This document shows positions 15,768 through 24,690 of a DNA stretch of 64,000 nt, in pieces. A program made the position numbers and the translations under genes. Numbering within the stretch: position 1 is the first letter of the stretch; each line of letters begins with the position of its first letter. The notes under the pieces were generated by a model, which worked only from the letters and a program-made list of their open reading frames with translations, was not told the origin of the DNA and searched no databases. Source of the DNA: VRUE01 sp036271315 (GTDB lineage Bacteria; Actinomycetota; Thermoleophilia; Solirubrobacterales; 70-9); the NCBI GenBank assembly GCA_036271315.1, contig DATBAV010000032.1, positions 1 through 64,000 of the forward strand. The letters run 5' to 3'.

Positions 15768-16861
15768 TCTGCGGTCAGTCCCTTCACCACGCGGGTAAGT
15801 TCTTCGACGCCGAAGGCGCCCTCGATTACGTCCTTGATCCTTCCATCTCGGCCGATTGCGAACAACCACGGCTCGCTGGGCAGGTGAAAGGCGCGCACCT
15901 GGGGGCGCACGTTCTTGCTCGGGTCGTTGTCGTTGTAAATCTCCATGTGGATGAAGGCGGCCTTGTCGCCGTAGATCTGCTTGAGCTGCTCGGCGACGTC
16001 GACGACCGGCCCGCAGACGCGGCTCTGGCAGAACTGCGGCGTCGCGAACAGCAAGACGATGGGTTCTTTGCCGTAGACATCGGCGTAGTCGACTTCGTGC
16101 TGAGTATCCGGCGGGATGCGGGTCGTGAGTTTGGAGAGGTCGTTGCCGACGTCGGCCGGGGTGGGCGTGTGGATCAGCGGGGCTTTTTGCCCGACCCGGG
16201 GGATCTTGGCGTAGGTGCCGACAACGGCGCTAGGCAGCAGCGACGCCGTCAGTTCGCCGTCCTTCTTGATCAAGGCCGCGATGCGCCACTCGCCGTTGCT
16301 GGGAAAGTCGACCTTGGTCGAGTAGACGACCGTGGCGGCGTTGGGATCGCTGGTCGTGGTCTGGGCGCGGAAGGCGGGCTCCGTCTGCAGGCTTTCGATC
16401 TTGGCCGGGAAGGGACCGACGGCCGGCTCGTCGAGGGCTCTTTCTTCGGCTTTCTTGGCGCTGGTCGACCCCGCCGCCGAGTCGAAACCGCCACTCGCTT
16501 TTTTGGCGGCTTTCCCTGATGGCACCCTGGCGAAGTAGAGGGCTACATCGGCGTCGGGGACCTGCGTGCGGTCGCGCTGGAAGACACCGAAGGTGTAGCG
16601 GTTCTCGCCCTTGTAATAGACCAGCGCGGCTGGGGAGACGACCAGGTTCGAAGGTGCGTCGGCGGCTTCGAGCACCTGCGAAAGGCTCTTGCCTTTGACG
16701 CTGGGGAAGGAGCTCTTGGGCGGCGCGGGGCGGCTTTCGCCAGAGCCCGAGGAGCCAGTGGTGCCGTCAGAGCCGCTTCCGCAGCCCGACAGCGCGAGCG
16801 CCGTTATGGCGAGTAGACAGGCGAGAACTGCGAGGGCTCGGCGAGAGAGCATCGGCGGCAT
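15764..16861 (-). CDS. Lipoprotein with C-terminal thioredoxin-like domain
   Basis: The roughly 365-residue protein has a lipoprotein signal with lipobox ALALSGC (Cys27) and a Ser/Gly-rich linker. A poorly characterised central domain is followed by a C-terminal thioredoxin-fold domain (EPIVLLFATPQFCQSRVCGPVV, core FATPQFCQSRVCGP). That domain has two cysteines spaced CxxxxC rather than CxxC, and a terminal strand PWLFAIGRDGRI. It probably acts outside the cell membrane as a redox or metal-handling protein of the SCO/TlpA type. GTG 16870 is an alternative start. First gene of a pair with the Hpt protein. Confidence 0.8.
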   Translation of the reverse strand: MPPMLSRRALAVLACLLAITALALSGCGSGSDGTTGSSGSGESRPAPPKSSFPSVKGKSLSQVLEAADAPSNLVVSPAALVYYKGENRYTFGVFQRDRTQVPDADVALYFARVPSGKAAKKASGGFDSAAGSTSAKKAEERALDEPAVGPFPAKIESLQTEPAFRAQTTTSDPNAATVVYSTKVDFPSNGEWRIAALIKKDGELTASLLPSAVVGTYAKIPRVGQKAPLIHTPTPADVGNDLSKLTTRIPPDTQHEVDYADVYGKEPIVLLFATPQFCQSRVCGPVVDVAEQLKQIYGDKAAFIHMEIYNDNDPSKNVRPQVRAFHLPSEPWLFAIGRDGRIKDVIEGAFGVEELTRVVKGLTAE

Positions 16862-16960
16862 GTTATTCACGCCACTGTCCTGACCGTAGCGCGATCACAC
16901 GCGCCTTCGTGACGCGAGATAGGGTCCGCGGCGAACGCTGTCGAGCAAAAGGAGAGGGCC

Positions 16961-17692
16961 TTGGCGGAGCGAGCGGCATTGATCACCGGAGCGTCGAGCG
17001 GCATCGGGCTGGCGATTGCCCGCATGCTCGGCGAAGAAGGGCACGCCCTGACCATCTCGGCGCGGCGTCCCGACAAGCTCGAGAGCGCCGCCGAGGGCCT
17101 CCGCGCCGACGGGCTCGAGCTGCAGACGGTCGCCGCCAACATGACCGAGGAGGACGATGTGGTCGGCGTCTTCGCCAAGCACCGCGAGGCCTACGGTCGG
17201 CTCGACGTGCTCGTCAACAACGCCGGCGTCGGCATCGGGGCGCCGATGGAGGAAATCCAGACCAAGCACCTCGACATGCAGCTCGGCGTCAACCTGCGCG
17301 CCCTGATCATCGGCACCCGCGAGGGGCTGCCGATGCTCAAACAGGCCGGCGCAGAGCACGGCAAGGCGCTGATCGTCAACACCGCCTCGATCGCCGGCAA
17401 GGGCGGCCAAGCCTGGCTCTCGATCTACGCCGCGACCAAGGCCGCGGTGATCAACTTCACCCAGTCGACCCACCGTGAGGTCGGCAACGCCGGCATCCAG
17501 TGCACGGCGCTGGCGCCCGGCTTCGTCGAGACCGCGATGACCGAGTTCGTCCAGGGGCAGATCCCGGGCGAGGAGATGATCCGCCCCGAGGATCTCGGCG
17601 AGGCGGTTCGCTTCCTGCTGCGCACCTCGCGCAACTGCCACGTGCCGGAGATAGTCTTCACCCGACCCGGCGAGGGCCTCGATACCCCTTGA
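16961..17692 (+). CDS. Short-chain dehydrogenase/reductase
   Basis: The 243-residue protein is a classical SDR. It has TGASSGIG (about 9-16) for NAD(P), NNAG (about 86), catalytic Ser in NTASIAG and YAATK (about 150) with Tyr/Lys. Arg in SARRPDK after strand 2 favours NADP. The TTG start is supported by AAAGGAGAG immediately upstream. A strong palindromic element begins six bases after its stop. Substrate unknown. Confidence 0.92.
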   Translation: MAERAALITGASSGIGLAIARMLGEEGHALTISARRPDKLESAAEGLRADGLELQTVAANMTEEDDVVGVFAKHREAYGRLDVLVNNAGVGIGAPMEEIQTKHLDMQLGVNLRALIIGTREGLPMLKQAGAEHGKALIVNTASIAGKGGQAWLSIYAATKAAVINFTQSTHREVGNAGIQCTALAPGFVETAMTEFVQGQIPGEEMIRPEDLGEAVRFLLRTSRNCHVPEIVFTRPGEGLDTP

Positions 17693-17697
17693 CGGCC

Positions 17698-17780
17698 CCA
17701 GACGCCGCCATGCGGCGTCCTCGGTCGCCCAAATAGCGCTGCTATTCGGGCTCCCTACGTCCTTGCCTGGCAACGTCTGG
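17698..17780 (-). repeat. Palindromic element, family 2, copy B
   Basis: An 83-bp hairpin element with CCAGACG/CGTCTGG end arms starts six bases after the SDR stop. The minus strand carries the family words CAAGGACGTAGGGAGC and GCGACCGAGGAC, separated by a 10-bp hairpin (GCCCGAATAG/CTATTTGGGC). The same words flank a different hairpin in the copy at 63765-63866. Conserved loops around changing stems suggest a structured RNA or palindromic DNA unit. Confidence 0.75.
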
Positions 17781-17791
17781 ACCTCGTCAAT

Positions 17792-18985
17792 ATGCGATTC
17801 CTAGTTGCGGCTTTCGGCGACCCCGGTCACGTCTTCCCGGCGATCTCACTGGGCCGGGCGCTGCAAGGCCGCGGTCATGAGGTCACGATCGAGACCTGGG
17901 AGGAGCGGCGCGGCGCGGTAGAGAGCGCCGGGCTCGGTTTCGCCGCGGCCGAGGAATACCGCATGTTCCCTCCGCCCGATCCGGATTCTCCCGAGGGCGA
18001 GCACGCGGCGGAGGCGGCGCGAGCGCTACTGCCCCTGCTCGAGGAGATGCGGCCCCACGTCGTCGTCAGCGACATCCTCACCCTGGCGCCGTCGCTGGCA
18101 GCCGAGAAGGCCGGCGTGCCACTGGCGACCCTGATCCCCCACATCTATCCGGTGGTCGAGCCCGGCCTGCCTTTCTTCGCGATTGGTCTGAAGCCGCCGC
18201 GGACGCCGCTCGGGCGCGCCGTCTGGCGCACCGGGCAGCGCGCTCTCAACATCGGCCTCGAGCAGGGCCGGCACGACCTCAACCGCCAGCGCGAGCGCCT
18301 CGACCTGCCGCCGACCGAGCGTTTCCACGGCGGCATCAGCACCGAGCTGGCCCTGGTCGGCACCTTCCCCCAGCTCGAGTACCCGCGCCGGTGGCCGGCC
18401 GGGGTCGAGATCACCGGCCCGATGACCTTCGAGATCCCGCACCCCGACATCGAGCTGCCCCCAGGCGAGGCGCCACTCGTCCTCGTCGCGCCCAGCACCG
18501 CACACGACTCCGAGAACCACCTAGTCCGCACCGCACTGGCGGCGCTCGCGGACGAGCCAGTGCGCGTGGTCGCCACCACCAACCGTGTCGTGCCGCAGCG
18601 CCCAATCGAGGTCCCCGCCAACGCCGTCCTGGTCGACTGGCTCAGCTACAGCCAGCTGATGCCGATCGCCTCGCTGGTGATCTCCCATGGCGGCCACGGC
18701 ACCGTCGCTCGGGCTCTGGGCGCCGGCACCCCGGTGCTGATCTGCCCGATCATCGGCGACATGAGCGAGACCGCGATGCGAGTCGACTGGGCCGGCTGCG
18801 GCCTCTCGCTGCCCTGGCGCCTCTGCCAGCCAACCCCGCTGCGCTGGGCAGCCAAGCGCCTGCTGGAGGACCGCTCGTTCGCCGCCCGCGCCGGCGAGCT
18901 GGCCGGCTGGGCCCGAGAGCACGACGGCGCCGAGCGCGGCGCCGAGCTGACCGAACAACTGGCCCGCACCCGCGCGCCTGCCTGA
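17792..18985 (+). CDS. GT1 (UDP-glycosyltransferase/MGT-like) glycosyltransferase
   Basis: The 397-residue protein is a GT-B glycosyltransferase of family GT1. Its N-terminal acceptor domain begins RFLVAAFGDPGHVFPAISLG, including the conserved His. The C-terminal donor domain has VLVDWLSYSQLMPIASLVISHGGHGT (core ISHGGHGTVARALGAGTP), matching the UDP-sugar-binding motif. Such enzymes glycosylate lipids, antibiotics or other small molecules. Its stop lies two bases from the 3' end of the convergent tRNA-Asn gene. Confidence 0.92.
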   Translation: MRFLVAAFGDPGHVFPAISLGRALQGRGHEVTIETWEERRGAVESAGLGFAAAEEYRMFPPPDPDSPEGEHAAEAARALLPLLEEMRPHVVVSDILTLAPSLAAEKAGVPLATLIPHIYPVVEPGLPFFAIGLKPPRTPLGRAVWRTGQRALNIGLEQGRHDLNRQRERLDLPPTERFHGGISTELALVGTFPQLEYPRRWPAGVEITGPMTFEIPHPDIELPPGEAPLVLVAPSTAHDSENHLVRTALAALADEPVRVVATTNRVVPQRPIEVPANAVLVDWLSYSQLMPIASLVISHGGHGTVARALGAGTPVLICPIIGDMSETAMRVDWAGCGLSLPWRLCQPTPLRWAAKRLLEDRSFAARAGELAGWAREHDGAERGAELTEQLARTRAPA

Positions 18986-18987
18986 AG

Positions 18988-19060
18988 CTCCGGGGGTGGG
19001 ACTCGAACCCACAACCCCGCGATTAACAGTCGCGTGCTCTACCGATTGAGCTACCCCGGA
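18988..19060 (-). tRNA. tRNA-Asn (GTT)
   Basis: The 73-nt minus-strand cloverleaf has acceptor TCCGGGG/CCCCGGA with discriminator G, a D-arm GCTCAATCGGTAGAGC, anticodon loop CTGTTAA and T-loop GTTCGAGTC. CCA is not encoded. The GTT anticodon reads Asn codons. The gene ends two bases from the stop of the convergent glycosyltransferase. Confidence 0.97.
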
Positions 19061-19082
19061 ATGCCGGTGAGGAATGTACCGA

Positions 19083-20861
19083 TTAACCGCCGACGCGCTC
19101 GGCGTGGGCGATGCGCTGGACCAAGGCGGCGCGCTCGCGGCTGAGAACGGCGCGTTGCTCGTAGTCGTCGCGCTCGCCGGCGGCGGCGATCTCGGCCTCG
19201 ATGCGGCGCTGCTCGAGCAGCAGGAAGTTGAGCTCCATCGCCTCGGGCGAGGCGGGCTCGTCGTGGGCGGTGATGATCAGTTCGGCGACCAGGCCGGAGA
19301 GCTCGGCGTCCTCGCGCGGGAGGTTGGAGGCGGGATCCTCGGGGTTCTCGCGCAGCCAGGCGACCGCGCGGGAGCCTAGGCGGGTGAGGTGCTCGTCGCT
19401 GAGCTTGGCGAGGTAGGCCTTGCCCTCCTCCGGCAGGGCGATGCACATCGCCAGCAGGGCGCGCTCGCGGCGCTCGCGCGAGGTCAGCTCGGCCGCGCGG
19501 CGCGGCTGCGGGACGGGGCCGCCGCGCGGCGCCTCGGGCTCGGCCGTGCCGCCGCTGAGCGGCTGTGCCGCCACCACCCGGCCCATCACCATCGCCGGCT
19601 CCAGATCGAGCCTCTCTGCCACCCGACGCACCAGGTCGTCGCGGCTGGCGCTCTCCCCCAGCCCGGCCATGATCGGCGCCACCTCAGCGAGGGCGCGGTC
19701 GCGCTCGGCCGGCGAGGAGACATCGGTGCGGGCGAGGACGAGGTCGACCTGAAAGGCGGTCAGCTCGACCGCACCGTCTAGCAGGGCGCGGAAGCGCTCG
19801 GCGCCGCCCTCCGCGGCCATCATCTCGGCCGGGTCCTCCCCGGCCGGCATCGCTGCGACGCGCAGGCGCATCTTGCGCCCGGCGGCGACCCTCTGCGCCC
19901 GCAGCATCGCCTCCTGCCCGGCGGAGTCGGCGTCGAGCGCCAGGATCACCTCGTCGACCATGCCCGAGAGCGAGGCGACCTGCTCGTCGGTGATCGCCGT
20001 ACCCATCACCCCGACCGCCTCCTCGATCCCAGCCTGGTGTAGGGCGAGCACGTCGGTGTAGCCCTCGACCACCACCGCCCTCCCCTCCCTGGCGATCGCG
20101 GCCTTGGCCAGGTCGATCCCGTAGAGCATGCGGCTCTTGTGGAAGAAGTCGGTCTCGGCCGTATTGACGTACTTCGCACCCTGATCGGAGCGCATTGCCC
20201 GCCCGCCGTAGCCGAGGGCGCGGCCGCGGCGGTCGCGGATCGGGAACATGATCCGGGAGCGGAAGCGGTCGTACTCGCCGCCTCCCCTCCCCTTCTGCAC
20301 GAGGCCGACGCCGCGCATCTCCTCGACCTTGAAGCCCGCCCGCTGGCCGCGCAGCAGCACTTTGTCCCAGGCGCTCGGCGCGTAGCCGACGGCGAATGCT
20401 TTCAGCACCTCTTCGCCGAGGCCACGCTCTGCCAGGTACTCCCGCGCCCTGCCCGCCTCGTCGGAGTCCCAGAGGTAGGCGGCGTAGAAGCTCGCGGTGC
20501 GGTCGAGCAGCTCGCCGAGGCGACGGCGCTGCTGGCGCTTGGCCTCTGCCCGCGGGTCCTCGCGCTCGCGTTCGAGCTCGACCCCGTAGCGGTCGGCGAG
20601 CAGCTCGACCGCCTCGGCGAAGCCGAGCCCCTCCTTCTCCTCGATGAACTTGATCGTGTCGCCGCCCACCCCACAGCCGAAGCAGTGGTAGAGCTTTTCC
20701 CCCGCGTCGACGGAGAACGAGGGGGTGCGCTCCTCATGGAAGGGACAGAGTCCGACCCAGCGCGCTCCCTGGCGGCGCAAATCGGTGTGGGCCGAGATCA
20801 CCTCGACGATGTCGACCGCCTGCTTGACCCGCTCCAGGCTCTCGCTCGAGATCAGTGCCAC
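19083..20861 (-). CDS. dnaG: DNA primase DnaG
   Basis: The 592-residue primase has the N-terminal zinc-binding domain with Cys39, His42, Cys60 and Cys63 (CPFH...CFGC). The RNA polymerase core domain has YGGRAM and the TOPRIM motifs VVEGYTDVLAL and ALDADSAGQEA. A C-terminal helicase-binding region follows. It synthesises RNA primers for replication. The GTG at 20861 is preceded by GAGGAAG and overlaps the end of dgt by ten bases; the longer frame is non-homologous. dgt-dnaG order is common in actinobacteria. Confidence 0.96.
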   Translation of the reverse strand: MALISSESLERVKQAVDIVEVISAHTDLRRQGARWVGLCPFHEERTPSFSVDAGEKLYHCFGCGVGGDTIKFIEEKEGLGFAEAVELLADRYGVELEREREDPRAEAKRQQRRRLGELLDRTASFYAAYLWDSDEAGRAREYLAERGLGEEVLKAFAVGYAPSAWDKVLLRGQRAGFKVEEMRGVGLVQKGRGGGEYDRFRSRIMFPIRDRRGRALGYGGRAMRSDQGAKYVNTAETDFFHKSRMLYGIDLAKAAIAREGRAVVVEGYTDVLALHQAGIEEAVGVMGTAITDEQVASLSGMVDEVILALDADSAGQEAMLRAQRVAAGRKMRLRVAAMPAGEDPAEMMAAEGGAERFRALLDGAVELTAFQVDLVLARTDVSSPAERDRALAEVAPIMAGLGESASRDDLVRRVAERLDLEPAMVMGRVVAAQPLSGGTAEPEAPRGGPVPQPRRAAELTSRERRERALLAMCIALPEEGKAYLAKLSDEHLTRLGSRAVAWLRENPEDPASNLPREDAELSGLVAELIITAHDEPASPEAMELNFLLLEQRRIEAEIAAAGERDDYEQRAVLSRERAALVQRIAHAERVGG

Positions 20862-21865
20862 GGTGCTTCCTCGGGGATCGTCAGCTCGGCGTACTTGGCG
20901 ATGCAGAAGCGGTCGGTCATCCCGGCTAGGTAATCGGTGGCGCGCTGGCAATCGCTCGCCCCGGGCTCGATCTCGGGCACCTCGTCAGGGTGCGCCATGT
21001 AATGGTCGAAGAGCGCCCGCATCGCCCGGTGGACGCGCTCGTGCTCGCTGCGCGCCAACGGTCCCAAGTAGACGCGGTCGAACATGAACTTGCGCAGGCG
21101 CAACATCGCCCCGCCGATCTCATCGCTCTGGACGATGTCGCCCTCGGCGCGGGAGCGCTCGACGATGTCGCGCACGAGGGTGTCGATGCGGGCCGAGCCG
21201 GTCTCGCCGAGCAGCTCGATCTCGGCCGTCGGCAGGTCGTCGGGTCGCAGCACCCCGGCGCGCAGGGCGTCGTCGATGTCGTGGTTGATGTAGGCGACGC
21301 GGTCGACCAGCTTGACGATCCGCCCCTCCAGGGTCACCGGCTTGCGCGAGCCGGTGTGATTGAGGATGCCGTCGCGCACCTGCTCGGTCAGGTTAAGGCC
21401 GCGGCCGTCGCGCTCCAGCACCTCGACCACGCGCAGCGAGTGCTCGTTGTGCTTGAAGCCGCTGTCGCAGCGATCCCGCAGCGCCCCATCCAGCGCCTCC
21501 TCGCCGGCGTGTCCGAAGGGCGGGTGACCGAGGTCGTGACCAAGCCCGATCGCCTCGGTCAGGTCCTCGTTGAGGCCAAGCGCGCGGGCAACCGTGCGAG
21601 CGATCCCGCACGCCTCCAGCGTGTGGGTGAGCCGCGTCCGGTAATGATCCCCCTCGGGAGCGACGAAGACCTGCGTCTTGTGCTTGAGCCGCCTGAAAGC
21701 CTTGCTGTGCACGATCCGATCGCGATCGCGCTGGAACGGCGTGCGGACGGGACTATCCGCCTCCTCGACTACGCGCTGCGCGGGGTAGGACCGCGTTGCC
21801 TCGGGCATGAGGAACTCCGCCTCCCAGGCGAGCACCCGATCCTCAAACGTCGCGGTCAGCTCCAT
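20852..21865 (-). CDS. dgt: Deoxyguanosinetriphosphate triphosphohydrolase-like protein
   Basis: The 337-residue HD-domain enzyme hydrolyses dNTPs to deoxynucleosides and triphosphate. It has the conserved THTLEACGIARTVA (His81), GLGHDLGHPPFGHAGE (His110-Asp111) and a later Asp in LVDRVAYINHDIDD. Upstream, SPVRTPFQRDRDRIVHS is the nucleotide-contacting region of dNTPases. It overlaps dnaG at its 3' end and follows recO across a palindromic element. Confidence 0.95.
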   Translation of the reverse strand: MELTATFEDRVLAWEAEFLMPEATRSYPAQRVVEEADSPVRTPFQRDRDRIVHSKAFRRLKHKTQVFVAPEGDHYRTRLTHTLEACGIARTVARALGLNEDLTEAIGLGHDLGHPPFGHAGEEALDGALRDRCDSGFKHNEHSLRVVEVLERDGRGLNLTEQVRDGILNHTGSRKPVTLEGRIVKLVDRVAYINHDIDDALRAGVLRPDDLPTAEIELLGETGSARIDTLVRDIVERSRAEGDIVQSDEIGGAMLRLRKFMFDRVYLGPLARSEHERVHRAMRALFDHYMAHPDEVPEIEPGASDCQRATDYLAGMTDRFCIAKYAELTIPEEAPWH

Positions 21866-21878
21866 CCGTCGATCCTAA

Positions 21879-21993
21879 GGGCCGGTCTTGGTGGGGGTGG
21901 AGCGTCTTGTACTTTTTGCGCGCTGCGCAAGGGGCGCCAGCCCCCAGCCACTCTTCGCAAAAAGTTAAGCGAAACCCCCACCGAGACCGGCCC
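21879..21993 (+). repeat. Palindromic element, family 1, copy 1 (between recO and dgt)
   Basis: The 115-bp element is bounded by 20-bp inverted arms (21879-21898 and 21974-21993, one mismatch). The core holds AGCGTCTTGTACTTTTT, GGCGCCAGC and AAAAAGTTAAGCGAA in that order on the plus strand. The right arm ends on the base next to the recO stop codon (21994-21996). Two further copies are at 26918 and 34997. No ORF is inside. Confidence 0.9.
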
Positions 21994-22719
21994 TCACGCC
22001 GCAGATCGGAGCTGCACGTGCGCATGATGCTCCAGGGTCTCCCTGACGGCGCGCTCGACCTGGCGCAGCGCCTGCTCCTCGGACGCGGGCGCTTCGGCCA
22101 GCGGGTTGCCCACCGCCCCAACCATGAAGCGATGTGCGCCCTCAGAGAGCGGGAAGCCGCCCGCTTCGCAGCTGGCGCAGACGACGCCGCCGGCAGCGCC
22201 GGAGAAGCCGCTCAGGTGCTTGGCCTCGCCGCAGTTGGCGCAGGAAGCGAGCTCGGGCGCGAAACCGGCCGCCAGGGCGAGCTTGAGCCGGAAGGAGAGC
22301 GCGGTCTCCAGGCTCGCCGCCGCCTCCTCGCCAGGGTCGTCGAGCAGCGCCAGGTAGCGGCAGAGCAGGTTGTAGGCGGGCGGGTTGGGCTCGGCCGAGT
22401 CGAGCAGGCGCAGCACCGCGTCGCAGGCGCGGGCGCCGGCGTTGAGCGCGGGGCCGGAGGCACGCAGGCGCGGGTAGCCGTCGAGCGTCGAGGCGTTGGT
22501 GACGGTGAGCAGCTCGCCGCGGCCTTCGTGCAGGACGAGATCGAGCCGGAAGAAGGGCTCGAGGCGCCCGCCGAAGCGCGACTTCGGTTTGCGCGCCCCC
22601 TTGGCGATCGCGCCGATTCGGCCCTTCGTCTTCGAGTAGAGGTGGAGGATGCGGTCGGCCTCGCCGTAGCGGATGCTGCGCAGCACCACTGCCTCGGTCT
22701 TCAGCGTCTTTCCGGCCAT
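21994..22719 (-). CDS. recO: DNA repair protein RecO
   Basis: The 241-residue protein has an N-terminal OB fold (KTEAVVLRSIRYGEADRIL, core AVVLRSIRYGEAD) and an alpha-helical body. The zinc finger is CANCGE...VCASCEA (about 155-185). RecO acts with RecR to load RecA on SSB-coated DNA. The ATG at 22719 (MAGKTLK) begins the conserved sequence; the longer open frame overlaps mutM and is rejected. Its stop abuts a family 1 palindrome. Confidence 0.94.
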   Translation of the reverse strand: MAGKTLKTEAVVLRSIRYGEADRILHLYSKTKGRIGAIAKGARKPKSRFGGRLEPFFRLDLVLHEGRGELLTVTNASTLDGYPRLRASGPALNAGARACDAVLRLLDSAEPNPPAYNLLCRYLALLDDPGEEAAASLETALSFRLKLALAAGFAPELASCANCGEAKHLSGFSGAAGGVVCASCEAGGFPLSEGAHRFMVGAVGNPLAEAPASEEQALRQVERAVRETLEHHAHVQLRSAA

Positions 22720-22765
22720 AGCCGATTTACGGTGAACGACGAACCGGACGGTGCCGTGCGCCTTC

Positions 22766-23677
22766 TTACTTGGCGCGCTTCGGGCGCCCGCGACGCGGGC
22801 GCTTGCGCAAGCGCACTTGGCAGCTCGGGCAGAAGTAGGTCGAACGGCCGGAGACGACGATGCGGAGGATCGTGCCGTCGCAGCGCGGACAGGCCTCGCC
22901 CTCGCGGGTGTGGACGAGGAACTCGTCCTGCATCGTGCCCTTCTCGCCGCGCCCGTCGCGGTAGTCGTCGATCGAGGCACCGCCGCCGTCTATCCCAGCT
23001 TCCAGCGCGACGATCACGGCGTCGCGCAGGGCCTCCAGGTGCTCGGGCTTCATCGAGCCGGCAGGCGAGAGCGGGTGCAGGCGGGCGCGGAAGAGCGCCT
23101 CATCGGCGTAGATGTTGCCGACGCCGGCGACGCCCGACTGGTCGAGCAGAAAGGACTTGAGCGGCGCCGTGCGGCCCGCCGCCATCTCACCCAGGGCCTC
23201 CGGGGTGAAGTCGGCTGAGAGCGGCTCGACCCCGAGCTTGGCGAAGCGCGCCTCGAGGTCGGCGTTGTCGATCAGGAAGGCCTCGCCGAAGCGGCGCGGG
23301 TCGGTGAACCAGACCTCGCGACCGTCGCCGAGCGTGAAGCGGGCCCGCAGGTGCCGTTCGGAGGCCGAGCGCTCGGCCTCATACAGCCGCCGCCCCTCGG
23401 AGGGATCGAGCTTGCTCTCGCCCTCGACCAGGACCAGGTTGCCGGTCATCCGCAGGTGCATGACCAGGGTGCGCTCGCCCTCAAGCGCGAGCAGCAGATA
23501 CTTGCCGCGCCGGCCCAACCCCTCGATCATCGCCCCCTTGACGGCCTTTTCAAGCGCTTTCGGCGCCATCGGCCGGCACCAACGAGCATCAAGCACCTCC
23601 AGCCGCTCGATCCGCCTCCCTTCCAGCTCCGGCTCGAGCTGACGGCAAACGGTCTCCACCTCGGGCAGCTCGGGCAT
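22766..23677 (-). CDS. mutM: Formamidopyrimidine-DNA glycosylase
   Basis: The 303-residue Fpg has the mature N-terminal Pro in PELPEVETV as catalytic nucleophile with Glu3. Lys59 is in GRRGKYLLL, the helix-two-turn-helix is in GVAGVGNIYADEALF, and the C-terminal zinc finger is CPRC...CPSC. It excises 8-oxoguanine and formamidopyrimidines and nicks the strand. A basic tail (KRPRRGRPKRAK) extends beyond the usual end. It lies between xerD and recO on the same strand. Confidence 0.96.
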   Translation of the reverse strand: MPELPEVETVCRQLEPELEGRRIERLEVLDARWCRPMAPKALEKAVKGAMIEGLGRRGKYLLLALEGERTLVMHLRMTGNLVLVEGESKLDPSEGRRLYEAERSASERHLRARFTLGDGREVWFTDPRRFGEAFLIDNADLEARFAKLGVEPLSADFTPEALGEMAAGRTAPLKSFLLDQSGVAGVGNIYADEALFRARLHPLSPAGSMKPEHLEALRDAVIVALEAGIDGGGASIDDYRDGRGEKGTMQDEFLVHTREGEACPRCDGTILRIVVSGRSTYFCPSCQVRLRKRPRRGRPKRAK

Positions 23678-23696
23678 CCCCGCAGTTCTACCGAAC

Positions 23697-23746
23697 GCTG
23701 AGTTTGAGGTTAGTCCCGTCTATCCCAGACAAACCTCAAACTCAGC
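23697..23746. terminator. Hairpin overlapping the xerD stop codon
   Basis: A perfect 15-bp inverted repeat (GCTGAGTTTGAGGTT at 23697-23711, its complement at 23732-23746) encloses a 20-base loop. The right arm contains the xerD stop codon (23742-23744). There is no long T-tract, but position and stem strength suggest 3'-end formation between xerD and mutM. It repeats the pattern seen at recO, pyrG and nadK with different sequence. Confidence 0.7.
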
Positions 23747-24689
23747 CGGTGGTGGCGCGGGGGTGGGAGTTGAAGTAGACGGTCTTTAGCTGGTCGCCGG
23801 AGAGGTGGGTGTACATCTGGGTGGTTGAGATGTCGGCGTGGCCGAGCATCTCCTGGACGGCGCGCAGGTCGCAGCCGCCCGCCAGCAGGTGGGTGGCGAA
23901 GCTGTGGCGCAGCGTGTGCGGGCTCATCTGGCCGGCGAGGCCGGCGGCGCGGGCGTTGCGCTGGACGATCTTGTAGAGGCCCTGGCGGCTCAGCGGCCCG
24001 CCGCGGAAGTTGACAAAGAGCCGTGCCTCGTGGCGCTCGCCAATCAGCTTGTGACGGCCGCCGCGCAGGTAAGAGGAGATCGCGGCAATCGCCTGGCGGC
24101 CGAGCGGCACCAGCCGTTCCTTGTTGCCCTTGCCGCGGGCGCGCAGGAAGCCCTCGTGCAGGTCGACATCGGCCAGCTCGAGCCCGATCGTCTCCGAAGC
24201 GCGCAGCCCGCAGGCGTACATCACCTCGAGCAGGGCGCGGTCGCGCAGGGCGGTCGGCTCGTCCCCACTCGGTGCCGCCAGCAGCTTCTGCACCTCGGCG
24301 TAGTTGAGCACCTGGGGCAGCTTCTTGGCCCGGCGCGGCGCGCTCAGGGCCGCGGTCGGGTCGTCGCCGATCAGCTCGTCGCGGCGCAGCTGCTTGTAGA
24401 AGGAGCGCAGGCAGGCCGCCTTGCGGTGTACGGTCGCCGAGGAGCAGGCCGGTCGGTTCTCGCCGGTCGCTAGCTCGGCCAGGAACTCGCCGATCTCGGT
24501 CGGCCCGGCCGCCAGCGCATCGATGTGATGAGCGGCGAGGTACTCGCCGTACTGATGCAGGTCGGTGCGGTAGGCATCGAGCGTGTTGCGCGAGAGGCCG
24601 CGCTCCAGCTCCAGGTAGGAGAGGAAGTCGAGGACGAGCCCCTCGAAGCGGGACTCGGTGCGGGCAGGGGGCACTGTGGCGACTGACAT
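23742..24689 (-). CDS. xerD: XerD-type tyrosine recombinase
   Basis: The 315-residue protein has an N-terminal SAM-like domain (SYLELERGLSRNTLDAYRTDL, core ERGLSRNTLDAYR) and a catalytic domain with Arg163 (GLRASE), Lys187, His258/Arg261 (SPHTLRHSFATHLL), His284 (LGHADISTT) and Tyr293. It resolves chromosome dimers at dif with XerC or alone. The ATG at 24689 begins the conserved part; the longer ORF overlaps the DUF3866 gene. The xerD-DUF3866 neighbourhood is typical of actinobacteria. Confidence 0.93.
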   Translation of the reverse strand: MSVATVPPARTESRFEGLVLDFLSYLELERGLSRNTLDAYRTDLHQYGEYLAAHHIDALAAGPTEIGEFLAELATGENRPACSSATVHRKAACLRSFYKQLRRDELIGDDPTAALSAPRRAKKLPQVLNYAEVQKLLAAPSGDEPTALRDRALLEVMYACGLRASETIGLELADVDLHEGFLRARGKGNKERLVPLGRQAIAAISSYLRGGRHKLIGERHEARLFVNFRGGPLSRQGLYKIVQRNARAAGLAGQMSPHTLRHSFATHLLAGGCDLRAVQEMLGHADISTTQMYTHLSGDQLKTVYFNSHPRATTG

Positions 24690-24690
24690 G

